Positions 1 through 5,411 of a DNA stretch of 7,771 bases are shown piece after piece. Below the pieces are notes generated by a model. The model was not told where the DNA came from. It saw nothing but the letters and a program-made list of their open reading frames with translations, and did not search any database. Every line of letters starts with the position of its first letter. Within the stretch, counting starts at the first letter, position 1. The position numbers and the translations under genes are program-made. The stretch comes from CAYMDS01 sp964576705 (GTDB lineage Bacteria; Patescibacteriota; Microgenomatia; Levybacterales; UBA12049): assembly GCA_964576705.1 (NCBI GenBank), contig CAZNVI010000053.1, positions 1-7,771 of the forward strand, in the 5' to 3' direction.

Positions 1-52
1 CTTTGTGCGATGTCCGAGAAAATATCTCCACCTTGATCCTCTTAGGAGGCAT
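1..52 (-). CDS. Start of an unidentified gene running off the left edge
   Basis: An ATG at 52 on the minus strand opens a frame that stays open to the edge, giving 17 codons that begin MPPKRIKVEIF. It has a strong Shine-Dalgarno sequence (AGGAAGG, 60-66) placed 7 nt upstream, unlike most genes here, which have none. A possible promoter and a palindrome lie just upstream. The fragment is basic at its N-terminus, and its codons (AGG, CGG, GTG, GAG) are more GC-rich than those of neighbouring genes. It is too short to assign a family. It could be a chance frame, but the ribosome-binding site makes a real start plausible. Confidence 0.42.
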   Translation of the reverse strand, partial: MPPKRIKVEIFSRTSHK

Positions 53-59
53 TATAGTA

Positions 60-66
60 CCTTCCT
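60..66 (-). promoter_or_regulatory. Shine-Dalgarno site of the left-edge gene
   Basis: AGGAAGG on the minus strand lies 7 nt from the ATG at 52, which is an ideal spacing. It is the best ribosome-binding site in the window and is the main evidence that the left-edge frame is a true gene start. Confidence 0.45.
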
Positions 67-75
67 CTACGTTTA

Positions 76-89
76 TGTAACGCGTTACA
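76..89. promoter_or_regulatory. Perfect 14-bp palindrome, probable operator
   Basis: TGTAACGCGTTACA is its own reverse complement with no mismatch. It lies 23 bp upstream of the left-edge ATG. If the possible promoter at 91-118 is real, the transcription start falls inside the palindrome, which is a usual position for a dimeric repressor site. No regulator gene is visible in the window, so the binding family cannot be named. Confidence 0.4.
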
Positions 90-90
90 C

Positions 91-118
91 ATCTTACTCC
101 TGGGTGGGTGTGTGTAAA
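91..118 (-). promoter_or_regulatory. Possible promoter of the left-edge gene
   Basis: On the minus strand, TTTACA (113-118) and TAAGAT (91-96) are separated by 16 nt. They match the sigma-70 type -35 box at 5 of 6 positions and the -10 box at 4 of 6. A start about 7 nt downstream would fall in the palindrome at 76-89 and leave a leader long enough for the Shine-Dalgarno at 60-66. The rest of 119-215 is intergenic. It includes a run of seven C (129-135) and an AT-rich stretch (180-210) following the stop of the ATP-grasp gene. I see no convincing terminator or RNA gene there. Confidence 0.3.
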
Positions 119-215
119 AAACCGTCTACCCCCCCTGATGGCATCCAAGCGGGGTTTAAAGTGACAGTATCGCAGATTAGATAAAATATAGTTGTTTTTT
201 ATTTAGCTGAGAACT

Positions 216-1046
216 TCAAATTGTAGTTATCGGGCGAGATTGTACGATGTAAAATTTATCCGCTTCTCTTGACCACTCAATATCTTGGGGTTTTTTGTAA
301 AGTTGCTCAATGGTAATTGCATACTTACCTAACTCTTGTAGTTGTTCTGTATTTAATATCTCAGCTTGACGTAGTTTATCTGGTAGGGTCACTTTTTTAT
401 TTTTGCCTTCGTCAAAAATGAGCATCTTATCTTGCTCTCCTTCAGTTTTTGACTTTATGGTGAGTGTTTTTTTGTCAAGGACAAAGTTTGGAGGAGTAAC
501 CAAGCCTTGTACCAACAATTCTCCTAATCCGTAGACCGCTTCAATCATGATTTCATCATAATTCTTTGTGATAGGATTAGCAGAAAACATTACGCCTGAC
601 ACATCGCTATCCACCATTTTCTGCACAACGACTGCTACCAACATTTTGTCCTGAGTTATGCCATGGCGTTGGGCGTAAGCAAGAGCCTTGTCATAACGTA
701 TGGAGTCCCAACAGCTTTTGATACTCTCAGTAAGATTTTCTCTTGTAATATTTAGTGATGTTCCAAGCTGTCCAGCCCATGAAGTGGTTAATGAGTCTTC
801 TGTAATAGCAGATGAGCGTACAGCAACCCTATTTATATTTAAAGCATCAAAAGCTCGTGAAATATCTGTTTGCACTTCGTTAGGCAAGCCTTGGTCATTA
901 AATGCTTTATATGCTTCAGTTGTAATGATAAAGCCATCAGGAATCGGTAAGCCTGCTTGAGTCATTATTCCAAGCGACAAGCCTTTCCCGCCAACTAGTG
1001 AAATGTCATCCTTGCTAATTTGTGCAAAAGGTTGAACGTATTTCAT
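216..1046 (-). CDS. PEP synthase/PPDK-type ATP-grasp domain protein (ATP-binding half of a split phosphotransferase)
   Basis: This 276-aa protein is a stand-alone PPDK_N (PEP/pyruvate-binding, ATP-grasp) domain. Counted from the ATG at 1046, visible hallmarks are LVGGKGLSLG near residues 17-26 (ATP-contacting Lys), AVRSSAITEDS near 75-85, SGVMFSANP near 150-158, IEAVYGLGELLVQG near 168-181, and the closing IEWS...QSRPIT at 256-274. In this family the domain transfers the beta-phosphate of ATP to a histidine on a swivel domain, which is absent here but encoded by the gene just upstream. ATG 1046 is preferred because it forms an ATGA overlap with that gene's stop and has a GGAGAG motif 11 nt upstream. 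A GTG at 1058 would add four residues but overlaps that motif. Nothing suggests decay. The family is secure. The final substrate is unknown. Confidence 0.92.
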   Translation of the reverse strand: MKYVQPFAQISKDDISLVGGKGLSLGIMTQAGLPIPDGFIITTEAYKAFNDQGLPNEVQTDISRAFDALNINRVAVRSSAITEDSLTTSWAGQLGTSLNITRENLTESIKSCWDSIRYDKALAYAQRHGITQDKMLVAVVVQKMVDSDVSGVMFSANPITKNYDEIMIEAVYGLGELLVQGLVTPPNFVLDKKTLTIKSKTEGEQDKMLIFDEGKNKKVTLPDKLRQAEILNTEQLQELGKYAITIEQLYKKPQDIEWSREADKFYIVQSRPITTI

Positions 1047-2410
1047 AAAATGTGCCACTCTCCGGTCGCACCATTCAGCTCTATATTCACTTCATCTTTT
1101 ATACCCTCAATTTTACTGTCAATTATCGCAGGTATGTTAAATTCCCTCGCTACAATAGCTCCGTGGGACGTTTGACCGCCTTTTAAGAAAATCATGCCTG
1201 TGCATTTTGGGTATTGTATGGCAAATTCTGGGCTTGCGTTTGGAAAAATCCCTACTGTCCCCTTAGGAATTTTCATATCATTATCTGTAATATTTTTTAC
1301 AATTCCACCTGCATTGCCTTGGGATACGCTGATACCTTTTCCTGAACCCAAACTTAAATTCTTTATTGGTTGGTTTGGTTTTACAGTGATTTTCTCTTGA
1401 TTAATTTCATGCTGAATATTACCTCTTTTTACATCCTCTTTTGTTAATAACCCAATATCAGCAACATTTTGGGCTTCTTGTAAAAGGATCTGCCTTAATT
1501 TATTTATAAACAAGAGCGTTTTTCTTTTTGCTTCAGAGCGGAGAAGTTGTAATTCAATCGAGGTATTAGCAATTTCTACAAGACTCTTGTTAGTTATAAT
1601 ATCTATCTCTTCTGTTTTATTTACTTCTGGCATATTGTCGATTCTTTTTTTGATTATCTCGGGTATTTCATGCCATCTTGGAGAAGTAAGCTCATAATCC
1701 TTATCAGCACGTAGTCCATACTTTTCAATATATGCAGAAAAAGTCATTTCCCCCTGTTTTACCTGTTTCTGGTCGGCAATTGAACGGAAAAACCAATCAT
1801 CTCTTGTTATTTTGCTGCTAACATACTTATTCACAGCAGTTATTTTCTCTTTTGCTTCTTTTATAATAAGTTGGTTATAAAACTCGCTGATTAATCCAAC
1901 TGCAATTACGTTTGTCCATACTTTCTCTTTTAGTACCTCGTCAATCTGCTGGATGTTTTCAGCTTGTATAGTATCTGGAATTGTTTTTACAAGCTCTTTA
2001 GCTTTCATAACTGATGTTTGAGGGTTGGCTATCCATTGTGATTGTATAAGCAAAATTCTGAGTGTATTCATCAAGCACACAGGATTAAGCAATTTTGTAA
2101 AAGACATTCTTAGTTGTGGTGTTTGATGTAAGTCTTTTTGGGTCCGATAAGTGAATATAGTATTTGCATAAAGTGTTTCTTCTTCAATACCAAGATCCAT
2201 TAATAGTTCGCCTTCAATAAGCACAAGGACAGGTAGGTCAAGTTTTACATATGGCATATTTAATATCCCCATTGCTTTACCAAGGCTACCATTACCCTTA
2301 AACCAGTCTCTCAAAAATGAGTAGGTGAGTGGGGTAGGAGAAGATACAAGCTCAGCGAGACCGCCTGAAAAATATTCATCCGTTCTGCTGTTTTTTGAAT
2401 TTGTGCTCAT
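1043..2410 (-). CDS. Phosphohistidine (PEP-utilizer swivel) protein with RPH-like central domain
   Basis: This 455-aa protein ends in a PEP-utilizers mobile domain: GKGISVSQGNAGG at 358-369 opens it, and GGQTSHGAIVARE at 411-423 holds the phospho-accepting His416, followed by FNIPAI. Residues 1-340 are mainly helical. They include PTPLTYS (25-31), typical of the segment that normally follows the ATP-grasp domain, and YGLRADKDYELTSPRWHE (231-248), which resembles a motif in the substrate domain of rifampin phosphotransferases. No TIM-barrel PEP-binding domain is present, which argues against true PEP synthase or PPDK. With the ATP-grasp protein encoded directly downstream (4-bp overlap), it should form an enzyme that phosphorylates a small molecule, releasing AMP and phosphate; the substrate is unknown. 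A TATAAT box lies 9 nt upstream of the ATG. No Shine-Dalgarno is seen. Confidence 0.9.
   Translation of the reverse strand: MSTNSKNSRTDEYFSGGLAELVSSPTPLTYSFLRDWFKGNGSLGKAMGILNMPYVKLDLPVLVLIEGELLMDLGIEEETLYANTIFTYRTQKDLHQTPQLRMSFTKLLNPVCLMNTLRILLIQSQWIANPQTSVMKAKELVKTIPDTIQAENIQQIDEVLKEKVWTNVIAVGLISEFYNQLIIKEAKEKITAVNKYVSSKITRDDWFFRSIADQKQVKQGEMTFSAYIEKYGLRADKDYELTSPRWHEIPEIIKKRIDNMPEVNKTEEIDIITNKSLVEIANTSIELQLLRSEAKRKTLLFINKLRQILLQEAQNVADIGLLTKEDVKRGNIQHEINQEKITVKPNQPIKNLSLGSGKGISVSQGNAGGIVKNITDNDMKIPKGTVGIFPNASPEFAIQYPKCTGMIFLKGGQTSHGAIVAREFNIPAIIDSKIEGIKDEVNIELNGATGEWHIL
1058..1063 (-). promoter_or_regulatory. Internal ribosome-binding site favouring the ATG at 1046
   Basis: GGAGAG on the minus strand lies inside the end of the upstream gene, 11 nt before the ATG at 1046. 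It overlaps the alternative GTG start at 1056-1058 and so cannot serve that start. This, with the ATGA stop/start overlap, supports translational coupling from the upstream gene. Confidence 0.45.
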
Positions 2411-2429
2411 GTATACTTAATTATATATG
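2408..2429. promoter_or_regulatory. Near-palindromic divergent start region with two opposed -10 boxes
   Basis: The 16 bp between the divergent start codons (minus ATG ending at 2410, plus ATG at 2427) hold TATACT on the plus strand (2412-2417) and TATAAT on the minus strand (2420-2425). Each lies exactly 9 nt from its own start codon. Start codons included, 18 of 22 positions are self-complementary. The -35 boxes would lie inside the opposite gene and are poor on both sides. Both transcripts would have leaders of only about 2-3 nt, and two polymerases could not occupy the site at once. Confidence 0.55.
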
Positions 2430-2720
2430 AGATTAGTAGTTTCCATAATCGTCGTTTGTATTACAGTTTCTATGCTTGCGCCTCAAGCGCATGGTATTAT
2501 ATTTCTTCCTGCTGTTGTTCTGATACCAATTGCAAAAATTGTCGCTCTTATTATTGGCGGTTTCGCTTTTCCAGCTCTTGGAGTTGGAGTATTATGGAGT
2601 AAGCTTTTTGGAGCATCTCTAGGTAGAGTTATGTCCGTGGCTATAATTATCTTGGTAATATTAGCAATGGTCTTGACAATCTTTTTCAAGCTGTATAGCC
2701 CAGAAAGACCAATGTTTTAG
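2427..2720 (+). CDS. Small hydrophobic membrane protein, family not recognised
   Basis: This 97-aa protein is almost entirely hydrophobic. It starts with a signal-like or first membrane segment (residues 3-18), continues with a long Gly/Ala/Ile/Val-rich stretch (about 24-56) and ends with a clear membrane helix (about 69-88) followed by a short charged tail (KLYSPERP). Two to three membrane passes are likely. It is divergent from the phosphotransferase operon across 16 bp and shares its start region with it. It is convergent with the 371-aa gene, and the two stop codons overlap by 3 bp. Hydrophobic proteins also arise from chance frames, but the -10 box and the tight fit between neighbours favour a real gene. 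I do not recognise a family and assign no function. Confidence 0.7.
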   Translation: MRLVVSIIVVCITVSMLAPQAHGIIFLPAVVLIPIAKIVALIIGGFAFPALGVGVLWSKLFGASLGRVMSVAIIILVILAMVLTIFFKLYSPERPMF

Positions 2721-3832
2721 TTGTGAATATATTCCACAAGCCCTATCCCGTTTAGGGTTTCGCCATTAGGTCTTTGCACTGTTCCTTCGATGTTACCCAT
2801 ATACCATGTAAATGACCCATTTGGGGCCTTGTTTATTCCGTTTACACGATTAAACTTTAATGCTGCTCCTATCGGATTGTTGAGGAAAGCAGTATATTGC
2901 TCTGGAGGGTTTTTAGAATCTCTATTAACTGTAACGCTAAAAGTTTTTTCCACTGATCCATTTGTATCCTCCATTATTCCGAGTTGATGCGTCTGATATA
3001 TTGGAGTTGGCTTATCAACATTTGTAATATCAATATGATAAAAGTTGCCTTGAGTATCCCAAAAAGCTATGTAGTCGGTTGTTAATCCAAGCGACTGGTC
3101 ATAGGATTGTAGTTCCGCAGCATTGAGTGAATATATGCGCGTATACAAAACATACGCTTGATGCACTACGCCGTTAGTTGTTAGAGTGCCTGCCGCATTT
3201 GACATAAATTTGGTGTAGCCTGGGAGACTACGCATAACTATCTCATTCTGTAAAACACCAGTAGAAAACACTAATGAAGTATTATTAATTGTTATCTCCC
3301 CTTGGGCCGTTTGCTTTAGAACTCTTGATGGGTCAATTGTTGTGTCCCAGCTTTTTACCAAGCTGTTACTAACTATTGTTGAATCTTTTGATATTTTACT
3401 CGCGGATTGTCTCGTCCAGTTAACACCGTCGTAATAACTCACCCTTGTGCTCTGAGCATAATCTTTATCCTGTTCAGCTCGAGTGACTGTAGCCACAACA
3501 TTTATCTGTGGTTTGTCTTTTGTGACTATAATAATAGTATCATCAAAATAATGTTTACCTGGTAAAAACTTCGTACTATCCTGTTCTATTTGCGGATTAT
3601 TAGAGGTTGGATATGGAGTGGTATCTTTAATGTAAGGAATGTTTTCTGTGGGTGGATTTATCTTCGTAGTTACAATCCGTTCAGTTGCTAGTAGCTGTGA
3701 TAGGAAGTATCCACTTAAAAACGTAGTTATAAATCCAACTATCATAATAACAAGAATTAGTGTTTTAGGTATATGTCGAAGTGTGACTGGGCTGCTTTGG
3801 TTTTGAAGCTGTTGAGAATTATTTAGTTCCAC
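2717..3832 (-). CDS. Exported protein with N-terminal membrane anchor, family not recognised
   Basis: This 371-aa protein has a short polar, Asn/Gln-rich N-terminus, basic residues before the membrane segment (LRHIPK) and one hydrophobic helix at about 24-46. This predicts a type II signal anchor with the rest outside the cytoplasm. A Pro/Thr-rich linker (about 57-90) leads to a Tyr/Trp/Thr/Asn-rich, apparently beta-rich domain (about 95-371) with no cysteine, ending GIGLVEYIHN. The ending is faintly reminiscent of AttH/CrtC-type lipocalin-like proteins, which I treat only as a hint. The GTG start is chosen because no ATG lies in frame before an upstream TAG, and a good promoter ends 6 nt before it. 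It is divergent from the small membrane gene starting at 3988. No function is assigned. Confidence 0.85.
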   Translation of the reverse strand: MELNNSQQLQNQSSPVTLRHIPKTLILVIMIVGFITTFLSGYFLSQLLATERIVTTKINPPTENIPYIKDTTPYPTSNNPQIEQDSTKFLPGKHYFDDTIIIVTKDKPQINVVATVTRAEQDKDYAQSTRVSYYDGVNWTRQSASKISKDSTIVSNSLVKSWDTTIDPSRVLKQTAQGEITINNTSLVFSTGVLQNEIVMRSLPGYTKFMSNAAGTLTTNGVVHQAYVLYTRIYSLNAAELQSYDQSLGLTTDYIAFWDTQGNFYHIDITNVDKPTPIYQTHQLGIMEDTNGSVEKTFSVTVNRDSKNPPEQYTAFLNNPIGAALKFNRVNGINKAPNGSFTWYMGNIEGTVQRPNGETLNGIGLVEYIHN

Positions 3833-3838
3833 ATTTTC

Positions 3839-3867
3839 ATGGTACGGTAAAGCAAATTGCGTGTCAA
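3839..3867 (-). promoter_or_regulatory. Promoter of the exported-protein gene, leaderless arrangement
   Basis: On the minus strand a perfect -35 box TTGACA (3862-3867) is followed after 17 nt by TACCAT (3839-3844). The GTG start codon begins after 6 more nt, where transcription would be expected to start. No Shine-Dalgarno exists, so the mRNA would be leaderless. Confidence 0.65.
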
Positions 3868-3952
3868 TTAAAAAACGGATAGAAGATGTGGAGAAAAGTT
3901 TGATTTTGCTATTCGTCGATTTAATTTTATGGCTAAAAATTTATTGCTCTAC

Positions 3953-3981
3953 TTGATAGACAGAATGACTTATAATATTAT
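3953..3981 (+). promoter_or_regulatory. Promoter of the small membrane-protein gene, leaderless arrangement
   Basis: TTGATA (3953-3958), a 17-nt spacer and TATTAT (3976-3981) are followed by 6 nt and the ATG at 3988. A perfect TATAAT (3971-3976) overlaps the proposed -10 but lacks a well-spaced -35. Rejecting it is a judgement: either box gives a very short leader. The promoter supports ATG 3988 rather than GTG 4064 as the original start. Between this promoter and the divergent one ending at 3867 there are 85 bp with no other feature I can support. Confidence 0.6.
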
Positions 3982-3987
3982 TAAAAT

Positions 3988-4327
3988 ATGGAGCTCTTCA
4001 ATGTAGATCAAAATTCTCAAACAAATACCCATTCTAACTCTAATCAACCCTGTCAATAATCCTGTGGATTCCAATATTCAGCCATCATCAGCAACTTTAT
4101 CTAGCACTGTATCACCTCAGAATGGAGAACAAGCAAATATAATATCGAGAACAGTCGGATGGTATCACTTTATTCTAGGTCCACTGTCTCTCATAGTAGC
4201 TGTATTAAGTTTTTTGCGAAGCGGAGATACCTTTATCGAACCGCTGCCTTATATTCTTTTTGCAATATTGAATCTGGTATTACAGCGTTTAAGGATGGCC
4301 AATGTATCTATGTGTAGGTTATTTTAG
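3988..4327 (+). CDS. Small two-pass membrane protein, frame broken by one base near the start
   Basis: From ATG 3988 the frame reads a polar start (MELFNVDQNSQ...) and hits TAA at 4057. Removing one C from the CCC at 4048-4050 joins it to the frame open to TAG 4325, giving NQPVNNPVDSN across the join and a 112-aa protein. It would have a disordered Asn/Ser/Gln-rich N-terminus (1-55) and two membrane segments (about 58-77 and 85-99). Without repair, only a GTG at 4064 gives 87 aa, with no ribosome-binding site or promoter. The last 20 bp overlap the specificity-subunit gene tail to tail, so the C-terminus (MANVSMCRLF) may be non-native. Causes could be sequencing error, recent decay, or less likely programmed +1 slippage at CCC-TGT. 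The family is not recognised. Confidence 0.6.
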
Positions 4328-5411
4328 CTTGATACAATCGAAGAATTTCGTCATTAAGTTGTTGCTTAATGGCATAAAGCTCTCTATACCTTCTTGCTAG
4401 ATCAATTTGCTTTTTGATATCTGGAATAATTTTATTATCATTTAATAATGCTGGGAACTCTATTTCAATGTCTTTAATTCTTGTTTTCCCTGCCTTATTT
4501 GTAAATGCAAAGCCTGCTTCTACTGATTTTTTTTCCAAAACATATTTAACATACTCGTAATCAATTAATCCTTCCCATTCTTTTTGCAAAACTAAAGGTA
4601 TAACTTTTTCTGAGAGAGTAAATAGTCCTTGTCTAAAAAATGCTTTTCCAACTGACCCATCTATGTTCCAGGTAAGAATGTCGTTAAAATACTTTATGTT
4701 TGGTAAATTCTCTGCAGCCATTCCGTAACTAACTTCCTTGGGATCGTGTGATGCACTGTAAACAGGAACATTTCCTTTATGATCGTTTACAAATTGCTTT
4801 GTAAAGCTACTTTTATTTGTTGCACGATTCAGATCAAATATTTGATCTACAGTCAAAACAAGAACTTTTTCGGTGGGCATTTCAAGATCTAAAGTAATTT
4901 TAGGTAGGCTCTCTAATTCGCTCCTCAGTTGCTCTTTAATCTCTGAAACGACAAAAAATTTATTTATAAGCTTCTCCTGTTCAGCTATATCAAAATTTTC
5001 CTCATTATCAACTGGAATTTTTATGCTTATCTTTTCCATATTAGATAATGATGACCTAAGCGTACGATCATATCCTAAAATTCTAACTTGATTAATTAAT
5101 TCATTTAAGAGATATTCGCTTAAAATGCTCTTGTCTAAAATTTTGATTGCTCCACAATGATCTGTTGTAGCAAACCGATCTCCTTTTTTAATCAGGTTAA
5201 ATTCAAAATTCCCATCTATTCCCCAAAGAATATAATCGCAATTAAAATCTGCAATGTTAGTTTTCGAAACAGCCCCAAAGGGTCGAAAAACATTAGCACT
5301 AAAAAGGGGAATGTCACCTCTAGATTTAAATACCTCAGATTTTAAAACTCTTTTGCCTATGAAGAGCTTAAAATATGCTGGATCTTTTAAAGATATTTCT
5401 TTGTATTTCAT
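4308..5411 (-). CDS. Restriction-modification specificity subunit with two target recognition domains
   Basis: This 367-aa HsdS-like DNA specificity protein is built from two similar halves. The first has GDIPLFSAN at 32-40 and ILWGIDG at 61-67; the second has GNVPVYSAS at 213-221 and ILTWNIDG at 245-252. The repeat offset is thus about 181-184 residues. Each TRD is followed by a helical dimer segment (about 140-168 and 330-362, ending EILRLYQAK). Two TRDs predict an asymmetric bipartite DNA target with an internal gap. The ATG follows the TGA of the nuclease-methyltransferase gene with no gap and no Shine-Dalgarno, so it is probably translationally coupled. Length is near that expected for a BcgI-type B subunit and at the short end for classical HsdS. 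The 3' end overlaps the small membrane gene. Confidence 0.93.
   Translation of the reverse strand: MKYKEISLKDPAYFKLFIGKRVLKSEVFKSRGDIPLFSANVFRPFGAVSKTNIADFNCDYILWGIDGNFEFNLIKKGDRFATTDHCGAIKILDKSILSEYLLNELINQVRILGYDRTLRSSLSNMEKISIKIPVDNEENFDIAEQEKLINKFFVVSEIKEQLRSELESLPKITLDLEMPTEKVLVLTVDQIFDLNRATNKSSFTKQFVNDHKGNVPVYSASHDPKEVSYGMAAENLPNIKYFNDILTWNIDGSVGKAFFRQGLFTLSEKVIPLVLQKEWEGLIDYEYVKYVLEKKSVEAGFAFTNKAGKTRIKDIEIEFPALLNDNKIIPDIKKQIDLARRYRELYAIKQQLNDEILRLYQAKITYT

Noticed and set aside
119..160. Rho-independent terminator on the minus strand (ACCCC...GGGGT with a T run near 115-121)
   Set aside because: The loop would be about 18 nt, and the T run is separated from the stem by five bases, so it does not fit a standard terminator.
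140..180. Fragments resembling the 5' end of 23S rRNA (minus strand CTAATCTGCGATA and TGGATGCC)
   Set aside because: The two fragments occur in the opposite order to real 23S rRNA and nothing around them matches, so this is most likely chance similarity.
2741..2760. Hairpin CCCTA/TAGGG followed by TTT, as a terminator for the 97-aa gene
   Set aside because: The stem is only 5 bp, the T tract is three bases, and it lies within the coding end of the convergent gene.
3929..4006. Short plus-strand frame MAKNLLLYLIDR... of 25 codons
   Set aside because: It overlaps the promoter of the small membrane gene, has no Shine-Dalgarno or promoter of its own and ends at TAG 4004; probably chance.
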